This document shows, one piece after another, positions 35,235 to 44,186 of a DNA stretch of 64,000 nt (its first letter is position 1; every line of letters starts with the position of its first letter). This DNA comes from an uncultured Roseovarius sp. (GTDB lineage Bacteria > Pseudomonadota > Alphaproteobacteria > Rhodobacterales > Rhodobacteraceae). Location: contig CANMBU010000002.1 in assembly GCA_947496175.1 (NCBI GenBank), forward strand, positions 682,001 through 746,000, read 5' to 3'. Both the position numbers and the translations under genes were made by a program. The notes below the pieces were generated by a model. The model was not told where the DNA came from. It saw only the letters and a list, made by a program, of their open reading frames with translations, and did not search any database.

Positions 35235-36136
35235 TCCGCCACGGCAGTGCGGGCCCTGCGCTGAGCACGCGCGAGCATGTAAGCTCCAAAAATGATCATG
35301 GGGATGCAAAGGATCTGTCCCATGGTCAGCCCATAGCCATTGATATGCCAGGCCAGTCCCAAAGGATTGCCGGGGCTGATGAATTGCGCGTCGGGCTGGC
35401 GGACGAATTCCACCAAGAACCGTCCAAGCCCGTAGCCGATAAAGAAGAGCCCTGTGATGGCCCCCACTTTCTTCAGCGCGCCGCGCCGATAGCCGAGATA
35501 GACAAGGACGGCAAAGAGCAGCAGCCCTTCGAGAAACGCTTCATAAAGCTGGGACGGGTGGCGCGCACAAAGCCCCGCGACCACGTCTGCGCAGTCCTGG
35601 GCCGCAGCACCCGGAAATATCACGCCCCATGGCACCTCGGTGGGTCGCCCCCAAAGCTCGGCATTGGTGAAATTGGCCAAACGGCCCAGCAACAGCCCGA
35701 CGGGTGTGACCATGCACAGCACGTCCGCCACTGATAACCACGGGATTCCGTTCCGCTTGGAAAACGCCACGCAGGCAATGATCACGCCGATAAGCCCACC
35801 GTGAAACGACATCCCCCCTTGCCAGACCATCAGAATTTCGGACGGGTTCGCGAGGTAGTAGGCGGGCTGATAAAACAGCACAAAGCCCAGACGCCCGCCG
35901 AGGATCACCCCCAGGATCACCCAAGTGGCCAGATCCTCGACCTGTTTGACGCTCATCGGGGCTGTGTCATTGGCCCACAAATGCGCGCGCTTCACGGTCT
36001 GTGCCACAAGCCACCAGCCGATGATGATGCCAACAATGTAAGACAGCGCGTACCACCGCAGTGCCAGCTCATAACCGAACACGGTAAATGAAAATGCCTC
36101 GGACGAAATCTCTGGAAAGGGAATGGCTGCGCGCAT
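35231..36136 (-). CDS. lgt: Prolipoprotein diacylglyceryl transferase
   Basis: 301 residues, seven or so helices. It moves diacylglycerol from phosphatidylglycerol to the lipobox Cys of prolipoproteins in the inner membrane. The signature [20 protein letters not shown], the [13 protein letters not shown] start and [13 protein letters not shown] are present. First gene of its operon, divergent from ubiK. Confidence 0.95.
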   Translation of the reverse strand: MRAAIPFPEISSEAFSFTVFGYELALRWYALSYIVGIIIGWWLVAQTVKRAHLWANDTAPMSVKQVEDLATWVILGVILGGRLGFVLFYQPAYYLANPSEILMVWQGGMSFHGGLIGVIIACVAFSKRNGIPWLSVADVLCMVTPVGLLLGRLANFTNAELWGRPTEVPWGVIFPGAAAQDCADVVAGLCARHPSQLYEAFLEGLLLFAVLVYLGYRRGALKKVGAITGLFFIGYGLGRFLVEFVRQPDAQFISPGNPLGLAWHINGYGLTMGQILCIPMIIFGAYMLARAQRRARTAVAE

Positions 36137-36234
36137 CTGTGCCTCTGATTGCTTGCGACTGCGACGATCAAGACCTTGCCCGCCCCCGCTTTGACGCCCA
36201 TATAGGGATCAAATGTAAGGCCGGAGCAATGCAA

Positions 36235-36477
36235 ATGCAGACCCGCAACAAAGTTTTTGACGATTTATCGCAATTGATGACAAACGCAATGGGCGTCGCC
36301 CAGGGTGCCAAGCAGGAAGCGGACACCGCGATGAAGTCGTGGATCGATCGTTGGCTTGCGGATCGCGATTTGGTCACCCGCGAAGAGTTTGATGCTGTGC
36401 GTGCCATGGCCCAGAAAGCACGCGAAGAAAACGAAGCGCTCAAGGCGCGGATAGAAGCGCTTGAAAAAGACAAGTAA
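36235..36477 (+). CDS. ubiK: UbiK-type accessory factor (YqiC/BMFP family)
   Basis: 80 residues. MQTRNKVFDDLSQLMTNAMG, then a helical region and a C-terminal coiled coil (FDAVRAMAQKAREENEALKA, RIEALEKDK) is the whole family architecture. In enterobacteria UbiK supports ubiquinone synthesis complexes. I use ATG 36235 because GGAG sits 8 bases upstream; an ATG at 36229 is too close to it. Confidence 0.85.
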   Translation: MQTRNKVFDDLSQLMTNAMGVAQGAKQEADTAMKSWIDRWLADRDLVTREEFDAVRAMAQKAREENEALKARIEALEKDK

Positions 36478-36595
36478 CGCACGCTTGTTCGTGTGGACGT
36501 TGTCCTTGCTATCTCGCCACACTCTGATCAGGAACTGACCTTCCTCTGGTTGTCTCACGGCCCAAAAGCCGGTTAGATGACTTAGGGGAGGGAGA

Positions 36596-38479
36596 ATGAC
36601 CGGTATCGAGTTGACCTTTGAAATGTCAGTGGTGCTTGCACTGCTCGCATTCACGATTTTCCTTTTTGTGTCCGAGATTGTTCGCATCGACCTTGCGGCT
36701 ATTCTGGTGATGGTCATCATTGGCCTGCTGAGCCAACACCCCTCATTGAGCAATCTGGCCGATGTCTCACAGCTCTTTGACGGATTTGCCTCTAACGCCG
36801 TCATTTCGATCATCGCCGTGATGATCGTTGGCGCCGGTTTGGACAAGACCGGCATCATGAGCAAAGTCGCCGCCGTTATTCTCAGATACGGCGGCAAAAC
36901 AGAGGCGCGGATCATCCCCATCGTGTCTGGCACGGTGGGCGTCATATCCTCATTCATGCAAAACGTTGGAGCTGCGGCGCTCTTCCTGCCTGTGGTCAGC
37001 CGTATTGCTGTGCGCACCGAGTTGCCCTTGTCGCGACTTTTGATGCCCATGGGCTTTTGCGCCATTCTGGGCGGCACGATGACGATGGTGGGGTCTTCGC
37101 CGCTTATCCTGCTCAATGACTTGTTGATTAGCGCCAATGACATGCTGCCCGAAGGCGAAAAGATGGAGCCTTTTGGCCTTTTCGCAGTCACGCCCATCGG
37201 GCTCAGCCTGATTGTGACCGGCATTCTCTATTTCACGATCTTCGGGCGCTGGGTTTTGCCATCTGGCAAAAGCGCCGACGACGCGACAAGCGCACAGTCT
37301 TTGAAGGAGTATCTCAAGAATATCTATGGGTTGAAGACAGACATCTTCGAGATTTCCATTCCCTCGGGCCATCCCTGCGAAGGCATGACGTTCGATGAGA
37401 TGATGCAAAAGTATCATGTCTATATCATCGGCAGCGCCTATCGCGGGAAACGCTGGTTTGCGCCCGTGATCCAGACGCCGATTGAGACCCCCTGTCGACT
37501 GGCGGTGCTGGGACGGTCGCGGGTCATTCGCGAAATGGTTCTTGATCAGGGGTTCACACTGCATAGTGAATTGGACGTCTTTGCCGAAGACTACGCGCCG
37601 ACAAAATCGGGCGTGGCCGAGATGGTGATCCCCCCAGGGTCTGAGGTGATTGGCAAATGCGCACATGACCTGGTGTTTCGTAAAACCTATGGGGCGAGCC
37701 TTTTGGCGATCCATCGCGATGAAGAAACCATGAGCTATGTGGAAACCGAGACCCACGCGCCGACGCTTGTTGGCGAAGTGCCTTTCCATGCCGGAGATAC
37801 ACTGGTGATCCACTCCACGTGGGACGCGTTGATGCGGCTCACGCGCAACCCCGATTTCGTTGTGGTTACGACCGAATTCCCGCATGAGGAGCTGCGCCCC
37901 TCCAAGGTCGGTTGGGCGGTGTTCTTTTTCCTCTTGTCGCTCAGCATGATCCTTTTCACGGATGTCCTCCTGTCACTGTGTCTTTTGACCGGGGCTGCCG
38001 GTATGATCGTGACTCGTGTGATTGACATAGATGAGGCCTACCGCGCGGTCAGTTGGAGTACGATCTTTCTGTTGGCCGGCCTCATACCTCTGGGGCAGGC
38101 AGTACAATCCACTGGCACGGCGGAGTGGATCGCGCACCAGATCCTCACCTTGCTCAATGGCTGGCCTGTATGGTCGTTGCAGGTCGGTCTGGCCATACTG
38201 GCCACGATCTTCACACTGGTGATGTCGAACGTTGGCGCGACAGTGCTTCTCGTGCCGCTGGCCATATCCATCGCAGCGGCGGCTGGGGGCGATCCGGCAC
38301 TCTTTGCCTTGACCGTGGCGATCTCGACGTCGAACTCATTCCTGATCCCGACCCATCAGGTGAATGCCCTGATTATGGGGCCTGCTGGCTACAAGGTCAC
38401 CGATTTCATCAAGGGCGGCGGGGTCATGACCATCCTGTTCTTGGTCGTCTCTCTGGCGGTGATGAACGTGGTGTTCTAG
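36596..38479 (+). CDS. SLC13/DASS-type permease with internal RCK_C domains
   Basis: 627 residues. N-terminal helices (SVVLALLAFTIFLFVSEIVR onward) and the motif GAALFLPVVSRIA are followed by a central soluble part of about 200 residues (PSGHPCEGMTFDEMMQKYHV; VIPPGSEVIGKCAHDLVF), two TrkA-C like domains, then a second membrane half with MSNVGATVLLVPLAI and SNSFLIPTHQVNALIMGPAG. Members take up sulfate, citrate or other anions with sodium. GGGAGGGAGA precedes the ATG. Single gene, substrate unknown. Confidence 0.85.
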   Translation: MTGIELTFEMSVVLALLAFTIFLFVSEIVRIDLAAILVMVIIGLLSQHPSLSNLADVSQLFDGFASNAVISIIAVMIVGAGLDKTGIMSKVAAVILRYGGKTEARIIPIVSGTVGVISSFMQNVGAAALFLPVVSRIAVRTELPLSRLLMPMGFCAILGGTMTMVGSSPLILLNDLLISANDMLPEGEKMEPFGLFAVTPIGLSLIVTGILYFTIFGRWVLPSGKSADDATSAQSLKEYLKNIYGLKTDIFEISIPSGHPCEGMTFDEMMQKYHVYIIGSAYRGKRWFAPVIQTPIETPCRLAVLGRSRVIREMVLDQGFTLHSELDVFAEDYAPTKSGVAEMVIPPGSEVIGKCAHDLVFRKTYGASLLAIHRDEETMSYVETETHAPTLVGEVPFHAGDTLVIHSTWDALMRLTRNPDFVVVTTEFPHEELRPSKVGWAVFFFLLSLSMILFTDVLLSLCLLTGAAGMIVTRVIDIDEAYRAVSWSTIFLLAGLIPLGQAVQSTGTAEWIAHQILTLLNGWPVWSLQVGLAILATIFTLVMSNVGATVLLVPLAISIAAAAGGDPALFALTVAISTSNSFLIPTHQVNALIMGPAGYKVTDFIKGGGVMTILFLVVSLAVMNVVF

Positions 38480-38501
38480 GGCCAGCGAGGCCGAAACGCA
38501 G

Positions 38502-38561
38502 TTATCCCCCGCATTTTGATGAATCTTTCATGTCATCCACAACTTATTGCGGTTATCCCCA
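38502..38561. other. Cluster of DnaA-box-like nonamers
   Basis: Three sites within 60 bases in the gap between the permease and ybjN: TTATCCCCC (38502), TCATCCACA (38533) and TTATCCCCA (38553), each one or two bases from TTATCCACA. Such sites occur by chance, and there is no parAB, dnaA or repABC gene nearby. Confidence 0.25.
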
Positions 38562-38698
38562 AGAAATAGCTTTACAGGCTGCCTGATAGGCCCCACCATA
38601 TCTTGTAGGACAGCGGGAGATCGCCCCTGAACCTAGAGCAGACACCGAGCGATAGCGGCTCTGCCAGCCCGTCGCTACAACAAAAAAGAGGTGGCGCC

Positions 38699-39199
38699 AT
38701 GGCATTATCAGAGCAGTTCCTTCACGAAGACCTTCACCCCATCGACATCGTCGAGCATCTGGCCGAGCACCATGACTGGGATTTCGATCGCATTGCCGAT
38801 GATCAGATCGCCATGGCTGTCGAGGGCCAGTGGCGCACGTATTCTGTCACCCTTGCCTGGTCAAGCTATGACGAGACACTGCGCATGGTGTGCACCTTTG
38901 AAATGGAGCCACCGGAGGACAAGCTGCCGGTGCTCTACGAACTTCTGAATTGTGTAAACGACCAATGCTGGGCCGGGGCGTTCAGCTATTGGGCCGAGCA
39001 GAAACTGATGGTCTACCGCTACGGTCTGATCATGGCGGGCGGGCAGGGGGTCGCGCCAGAACAGATCGACACCCTGATCGGAGCCGCGGTGCTAAGCGCC
39101 GAGCGCTACTACCCGGCCTTCCAACTGGCGGTCTGGGGCGGACGCTCACCCGAAGATGCCATGCAGATCGCCATAGGCGAGGCCTACGGACGGGCCTAG
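38699..39199 (+). CDS. YbjN domain-containing protein
   Basis: 166 residues, soluble, acidic. The pattern HPIDIVEHLAEHHDWDFDRI, then FEMEPPEDKLPVLYELLNCV and the region EQIDTLIGAAVLSAERYYPA is that of alphaproteobacterial YbjN proteins, related to type III chaperone folds. AGAGG precedes the ATG. A tetraloop terminator follows. The housekeeping genes proC and csaA, which I would expect next, start only 10 kb further on. Confidence 0.85.
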   Translation: MALSEQFLHEDLHPIDIVEHLAEHHDWDFDRIADDQIAMAVEGQWRTYSVTLAWSSYDETLRMVCTFEMEPPEDKLPVLYELLNCVNDQCWAGAFSYWAEQKLMVYRYGLIMAGGQGVAPEQIDTLIGAAVLSAERYYPAFQLAVWGGRSPEDAMQIAIGEAYGRA

Positions 39200-39222
39200 A
39201 TTTCACTCACGGCCAGAAATGG

Positions 39223-39245
39223 GGGCGAGCTTCGGCTCGCCCTTT
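39223..39245 (+). terminator. Terminator after ybjN
   Basis: A perfect 8-base-pair stem GGGCGAGC / GCTCGCCC with a UUCG loop and a short TTT tail, 24 bases after the ybjN stop. Confidence 0.75.
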
Positions 39246-39448
39246 GAGTTGGGAGAGGCTTTGGGGACAGGTCGTGGACGCTTTGCTTTTTCGTATCCTG
39301 CGGTGCAGAAAAGGTCCGCAATGAGCCCAAAATCACCGATGCTGCAAGATGTATGAATGGCAACTAAGCACGGAAAGCCGACATCGTCGATGACAATCCC
39401 TAAACGCGCCGGCGACCAGCGGTGCTCTCAGCCTCGTGGCTATTGGAC

Positions 39449-40150
39449 TTAGACCGACCGAGTAATTCCCCCATCAACCCGGATATTCTGACCCGTGATG
39501 TAGGCCCCGCCCTCTGAAGCCAGAAAGGCCACAACGCTTGCGATCTCACCAAGGGAGTTGCCGTAGCGGCCCATCGGGATCATCGAGCGGAATTCTTCTT
39601 TCTCTGGCAGGCTGTCGATGAACCCTGGCAGCACGTTGTTCATGCGGATGTTTTCGGCTGCGTATTTGTCGGCAAAGAGCTTTGTGAAGGCTGCAAGCCC
39701 GGCGCGCATCACGCCTGAGGTTGGAAACACAGGGTTCGGCTCAAACGCGGCGAAGGTCGAAATGTTGATGATCGCCCCGCCACCCTGCTTTTGCATGATC
39801 GGTGTGACCAGGCGCGAAGGGCGCACGGCGTTCAGGAAGTAGACTTCCATGCCCTCGTGCCAATCCTCATCGGTGAGTTCTAAGACCGGTGCGCGCGGTC
39901 CATGACCGGCGGAGTTCACCAAAACATCGACACGGCCCCAATGGTTCATTGCTGCATCGACCAGCTTTTGCAGGTCTTCGTCAGATTTGTTGGTGCCTGT
40001 GATGCCAATTCCGCCAAGTTCCTTGGCAAGTGCTTCGCCTTTGCCGGACGAAGAGAGAATCCCAACCTTGAAACCATCTGCTGCCAAGGCGTGTGCGCTA
40101 TCTGCGCCCATACCTGATCCGCCCGCTGTAATCAGTGCGACTTTCTCCAT
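39449..40150 (-). CDS. Atypical short-chain dehydrogenase lacking the Tyr-Lys pair
   Basis: 233 residues. The cofactor half is normal: ITAGGSGMG (7-15) and LVNSAG (77-82). In the active site region STFAAFEPNPVFPTSGVMRA there is no Tyr between residues 105 and 162; aligning MRAGLAAF with KAGLIGF of FabG puts Ser145 and Arg149 where Tyr and Lys should be. The rest (NVLPGFIDS; GGAYITGQNIRVDGG) is ordinary. Last gene of the seven-gene operon, 4 bases after the epimerase gene. It may use an altered mechanism or bind substrate without redox. Confidence 0.8.
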   Translation of the reverse strand: MEKVALITAGGSGMGADSAHALAADGFKVGILSSSGKGEALAKELGGIGITGTNKSDEDLQKLVDAAMNHWGRVDVLVNSAGHGPRAPVLELTDEDWHEGMEVYFLNAVRPSRLVTPIMQKQGGGAIINISTFAAFEPNPVFPTSGVMRAGLAAFTKLFADKYAAENIRMNNVLPGFIDSLPEKEEFRSMIPMGRYGNSLGEIASVVAFLASEGGAYITGQNIRVDGGITRSV

Positions 40151-40154
40151 GTGC

Positions 40155-40994
40155 TTATTCCTTTCCTGTATCGTCTGTGCTGAGGTTCAGATGGGCCACG
40201 CCGCTGTTGCCGAGCTCAACGGCCGCGAATGGGCCGCCATGGTGTGTGTTGGCTGGGTCGTGAGGGTCGAGCGGGCCTTCTGCGGCATAGATTTCTTTAG
40301 CGAATTCTTCGGCGTTGTCCTTGGGTCGATAGCCCAAGTGTTGCGCCTTGGCGTTGTCGACTGGCGCACGATCGTTGTTTGACACACCGTAGACTACGCT
40401 GAAGCCTGTAATGGGCGTAGTAATCGCGCCTTCCACCATGTGGATCAGATCATCATAGCTGAGCCAGGTTCCCACAGCGCGTGAATTGGTCGGCTGCGCG
40501 CAAGACAGGATGCGCATGCAGACGGATTCCAATCCGCGCTTATCCCAATAGAGAGAGGCGAGGTCTTCGGCGAAACACTTTGCAAGACCGTAGAAGGTAT
40601 CAGGTTTGTGAGGGGCATCGATACCAATGAAATCCGTTTTCTTGTGCATGCCAACCGCGTGGATGGACGAGGCATAAACAACCCGGCGCAGCTTGTTGCG
40701 ATAGGCGGCCTCCCACACCGTGTAGGCACCATAAAAATTCGGCCCCCACAGCACGTCCATCGGGGCTTCATCGCCAATTGCGCCGAAATGCACGACCATA
40801 TCCGCACCCTCCAGAAGGGCGACCATGGCGTCCAAATTGGTGATATCCGCCTGCACATAGGTCTCATTAGTTGCCAGATTGGAGACGCTGTCGGCTATGT
40901 CTGAAGAGACGAATTCATTGCAGAGTTTTGACAATGGTTCGCGTAGGTACGAGCCGAGGCGGCCAGCCGCGCCGGTGAGAACTATTTTTTTCAT
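40155..40994 (-). CDS. NAD-dependent epimerase/dehydratase family, uronate-dehydrogenase-like
   Basis: 279 residues. GAAGRLGSYLREPL is the NAD loop, VVHFGAIGDE and VVYASSIHAVGMHKKTD match uronate dehydrogenase, and YGLAKCFAEDLASLYWDKRG holds the catalytic Tyr-x3-Lys. Related enzymes oxidise hexuronates at C1. Overlaps the aminotransferase stop by 4 bases. In this operon the substrate could be a sugar-acid or the aldehyde product of the aldolase. Confidence 0.82.
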   Translation of the reverse strand: MKKIVLTGAAGRLGSYLREPLSKLCNEFVSSDIADSVSNLATNETYVQADITNLDAMVALLEGADMVVHFGAIGDEAPMDVLWGPNFYGAYTVWEAAYRNKLRRVVYASSIHAVGMHKKTDFIGIDAPHKPDTFYGLAKCFAEDLASLYWDKRGLESVCMRILSCAQPTNSRAVGTWLSYDDLIHMVEGAITTPITGFSVVYGVSNNDRAPVDNAKAQHLGYRPKDNAEEFAKEIYAAEGPLDPHDPANTHHGGPFAAVELGNSGVAHLNLSTDDTGKE

Positions 40995-42205
40995 GGATTG
41001 GGTCCTTTTAGGTCGGCAACAGCGCGAGCGATGCGATCCATCGCAGCGCCTAACACATCTTCTGAGGCGGCTGTTGAAATGCGGAAAAACGGTGAAAGAT
41101 CATAAGCGCTGCCCGGAACGGCGGCAATGCCAGCAGCCTTCAGAAGATAGGCTGTGACATCGGTATCGGTTGCCAGCGTTTCGCCCTGTGGGGTCTGTGC
41201 CCCGATCAAACCGGCGCAGCCGATCAGGCCATAAAACGCGCCGCCCGGCGCGTCGAGCGTCAACCCCGGTATTTTTGCCACACGCGCGACCACAAGATCA
41301 CGGCGTGCTTCGAAAGCGCGACAGAAATTGCTGACGTCATCTTGCGGCCCATTCAAAGCTGCCGCCGCCGCCGCTTGGGCGACAGAACACGCTCCAGACG
41401 AGATTTGGCTTTGCACTTTGGTCATCGCCGCGATCAAATCCTTGTGCCCCGCGCCGTAGCCAATGCGCCATCCCGTCATGGCATAGGCTTTGGACACGCC
41501 ATTGACCGTCAAGGTGCGGTCTTTCAAGCCCTTGCACAGTGCCGCAAACGATCGGAACACGCGCCCGTCAAACAGGATGTGTTCATAGATCTCATCCGAC
41601 AGGACCAGCACGCGGTCATGATCGGCCAGCACGTCGCCAAGTGCCGCAATCTCAGCATCTGAATAAACCGCGCCCGACGGGTTCGACGGCTGGTTCAAGA
41701 GCAGCCACCGTGTTTTAGGTGTGATGGCGTCGCGCAATTGGTCGGGTGTCAGGAGAAAGCCCGCCTCAGCCGGACATTCCAAAGGCACTGGTACACCGCC
41801 GAGGATAAGCACAATGTCCTTGTACTGACCGAAATAGGGCGCGCAGAGCAGCACCTCGTCGCCCGGCTCGAGTGTGGACATGAAGGCGTTGAATAGCACC
41901 TGCTTGGCCCCGTTCGACACGATCACTTCGTCAAGCGCATAGTCCAGGTGGTTCTCGCGTTTGAACTTGTCCACGACCGCTTGCCGCATCACGAGCGTGC
42001 CATTTGTGGGCGGATACTTCGTCTCGCCCCTGAGAGCGGCCTGATGCGCGGCCTCTTTGATATGATTGGGCGTATCAAAATCCGGCTCACCGAGACCAAG
42101 GTCGATGACGTCCTCACCCCGCGCCATCGCCTCTTTGGCCGCTTGGCTGACCCAGGCAGAAGCGGAGGGTTTAACCGGCGCCAGACGCGAAGACGCAAAA
42201 TTCAT
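40991..42205 (-). CDS. Class I/II pyridoxal-phosphate aminotransferase (aspartate aminotransferase-like)
   Basis: 404 residues. LGLGEPDFDTPNHIKEAAHQ and the PLP lysine in TVNGVSKAYAMTGWRIGYGA (Lys239), with NQPSNPSGAVY and SDEIYEHILFDG, place it in the subgroup Ig aminotransferases. It should turn an amino acid into a 2-oxo acid. The operon order suggests that the amino acid comes from the flavin enzyme and the oxo acid goes to the aldolase. 4-base overlaps on both sides. Confidence 0.9.
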   Translation of the reverse strand: MNFASSRLAPVKPSASAWVSQAAKEAMARGEDVIDLGLGEPDFDTPNHIKEAAHQAALRGETKYPPTNGTLVMRQAVVDKFKRENHLDYALDEVIVSNGAKQVLFNAFMSTLEPGDEVLLCAPYFGQYKDIVLILGGVPVPLECPAEAGFLLTPDQLRDAITPKTRWLLLNQPSNPSGAVYSDAEIAALGDVLADHDRVLVLSDEIYEHILFDGRVFRSFAALCKGLKDRTLTVNGVSKAYAMTGWRIGYGAGHKDLIAAMTKVQSQISSGACSVAQAAAAAALNGPQDDVSNFCRAFEARRDLVVARVAKIPGLTLDAPGGAFYGLIGCAGLIGAQTPQGETLATDTDVTAYLLKAAGIAAVPGSAYDLSPFFRISTAASEDVLGAAMDRIARAVADLKGPNP

Positions 42206-42975
42206 CGCAGCGCCCCCTTTGTTTGCGCAAGCGCCGCATCTGCGGCCCGCGCCAAAAGCCCGGTGTCTGTCGCGATGGCGACAAAGGTGAAGCCTTCGTT
42301 CAAAAGGTCAGCCGCAAAAGCGGGGTCCGTGACCAAGGTGCCGACCGGCATCCCTTTAGCAATCAGTTTTTGCGCCGCAGGTTTGATCAAGGCCCAAACA
42401 TCCGGGTCCATCGGATTGCCCAGTTTGCCAATATCGGCCGCAATATCTGCGGGTCCAAAGAAGATGCCGCTGACACCATCAACCGCGCCAATTGTGTCGG
42501 CTTGTTCTACGGCGGCGCGAGTTTCCAGTTGCAAGAGAACAGCGGTTTCTTCCTCAACCCGCGCCACATAGTCGGAAACGCGCCCAAAGGCCGTTGCTCG
42601 GGTCGCACCAGAAACACCGCGAATGCCGCGAGGCGGGTAGCGTGTCGCGGCCACCGCACGTTCGGCCTCTTCCACCGATTGGATCATCGGAAACAACAGG
42701 CCCGGCGTGCCCAAATCCAACAACCGCTTAACCGCGACGGCGTCGTTCCATTCGACCCGGATAAGCGCCGTAGTGGGAGACGCCGCAAAGGCCTGAAGCT
42801 GGGACAGCACGCTGAAGTAATCGTTGGCGCTGTGTTCCATGTCGATCAGCGCCCAGTCATATCCGGCGGTCGAGACCACCTCTGCGGCGAAGTTGCTGCA
42901 CAGGCTGATCCAAAGACCGATTTGCTTGTCACCGGCAGCAATGGCGCGGGCGAAGGGGTTGGCGGGAAGCTTCAT
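42202..42975 (-). CDS. HpcH/HpaI family class II aldolase
   Basis: 257 residues. Start GLWISLCSNFAAEVVSTAGY, DWALIDMEHSANDYFSVL, VRWND-type RVEWNDAVAVKRLLDLG, metal-binding Glu in LLQLETRAAVEQ and Asp in GIFFGPADIAADIG are the family marks. Members cleave 4-hydroxy-2-oxo acids to pyruvate and an aldehyde. TGATG junction with the flavin oxidase gene upstream, ATGA junction with the aminotransferase downstream. Confidence 0.9.
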   Translation of the reverse strand: MKLPANPFARAIAAGDKQIGLWISLCSNFAAEVVSTAGYDWALIDMEHSANDYFSVLSQLQAFAASPTTALIRVEWNDAVAVKRLLDLGTPGLLFPMIQSVEEAERAVAATRYPPRGIRGVSGATRATAFGRVSDYVARVEEETAVLLQLETRAAVEQADTIGAVDGVSGIFFGPADIAADIGKLGNPMDPDVWALIKPAAQKLIAKGMPVGTLVTDPAFAADLLNEGFTFVAIATDTGLLARAADAALAQTKGALR

Positions 42976-44186
42976 CAGATAATGGCTTTCTCGATGATCG
43001 GCCTGTTCGCCGGGATCCGCTCGTAGTTGAACGGCGACAGATCAAGTGCGCGGTACTCTCCATAGGTCAGCCATTCGGCTGTCCCGCGTCCCATTGCAGG
43101 CGACTGCTGAAGCCCGTGGCCGGAGAAGCCATTGAGGAAGATGAAGTTTGAAAGCTCAGTGTGCGGCCCCATGATCGCGTTGTGATCAAAGGTGTTCATG
43201 GCATAGTGCCCGCCCCAATCGGATTGCACTTTGATGGCTTCAAACTGGGGGATGCGGGTGGCCAGAATGGGCCAGACGTGGTTTTCCCACATCGCGTGAT
43301 CCATCGTATAATCGTCGAAGTCCACAGCCGGGTCGTAGTCGGAATGGCCGCCGCACTGATATGTTCCGCCGCCATTTTCGCGGACATGCACACCTGACGG
43401 ATCGATGGTCAGCGGTAGGTCCTGATCCAGCGGCTGCTCAGCCTTGAATATCCACGAAAAGCGTTTGCGCGGCTCCACCGGCACATCGATGCCCGCCATC
43501 TGGGCAGTGCGTGCAGCGCGTGGGCCGGACGCATTGACGACCTTACCACAAGCGACGACCTCGCCAGAAGCGAGAGTGATGCTTTCGACGCGGGTGCCCG
43601 CCGCGTTGCGGGTGATCGCTACAACTTCGTTCTGGACCCATTCAACCCCGCGTTCGCGGCTTTGACGTCGCCACCAGTCATTGACAGCCGCCCCGTCCCA
43701 ATACCCCTCGTCCACCAGGTTGATGGACCCCAGCACGATGTCGTCCACATTGTAAAAGGGGTAAGCGGTTTTGATCTCTTCGGGTGTCATAAGCAGGGTT
43801 GCCGCGCCAGCCGCCAGTTGCACCTGCTGGCTGTCGCGCAGCACGTCGGCGAAGCCTTCGTTGTCGGCAAAATACATGTAACCGAATGAGCGGATACCAA
43901 GTTTTGGCACCCGGTCATCACCACCCATGTAGCTGCGGATGTTTTTGACGAAGTCGGCGGCAAACTGGCTAATCCGCACGTTCAATTCGGTCGAGAATTG
44001 TTGCCGCATGCAGGAATTTGTGTGCGTGGTCGAGCAGTTCTCATAGGTCATGTCCCGTTCGACAACGAGGACCGAGCCATCGAAATCCTTATTGTCGGAC
44101 AGGAACCAAGCGGTCGAGGCGCCCATGATGGCGCCTCCGATGATGATCACGTCATAGCTTTGCATTGTTGGGTTTTGGTTGCTCAT
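42975..44186 (-). CDS. FAD-dependent amine/amino-acid oxidoreductase (DAO/sarcosine-oxidase-like)
   Basis: 403 residues. FAD loop YDVIIIGGAIMGASTAWFLS, VVERDMTYENCSTTHTNSCM (contact with the isoalloxazine) and C-terminal FLNGFSGHGLQQSPAMGRGT define the DAO superfamily. VPVEPRKRFSWIFKAE is the sarcosine-oxidase-like middle. It probably removes an N-alkyl group or oxidises a secondary amine. Overlaps HyuB stop by 4 bases. The electron acceptor is not apparent. Confidence 0.88.
   Translation of the reverse strand: MSNQNPTMQSYDVIIIGGAIMGASTAWFLSDNKDFDGSVLVVERDMTYENCSTTHTNSCMRQQFSTELNVRISQFAADFVKNIRSYMGGDDRVPKLGIRSFGYMYFADNEGFADVLRDSQQVQLAAGAATLLMTPEEIKTAYPFYNVDDIVLGSINLVDEGYWDGAAVNDWWRRQSRERGVEWVQNEVVAITRNAAGTRVESITLASGEVVACGKVVNASGPRAARTAQMAGIDVPVEPRKRFSWIFKAEQPLDQDLPLTIDPSGVHVRENGGGTYQCGGHSDYDPAVDFDDYTMDHAMWENHVWPILATRIPQFEAIKVQSDWGGHYAMNTFDHNAIMGPHTELSNFIFLNGFSGHGLQQSPAMGRGTAEWLTYGEYRALDLSPFNYERIPANRPIIEKAII

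Noticed and set aside
36088-36234. Longer UbiK form starting at 36088
   Set aside because: The extra 49 residues are antisense to the lgt start and unlike the family; a ribosome binding site supports 36235.
38502-38561. Possible replication origin from DnaA-like boxes
   Set aside because: Only imperfect boxes, no adjacent replication genes and no AT-rich unwinding tract large enough.
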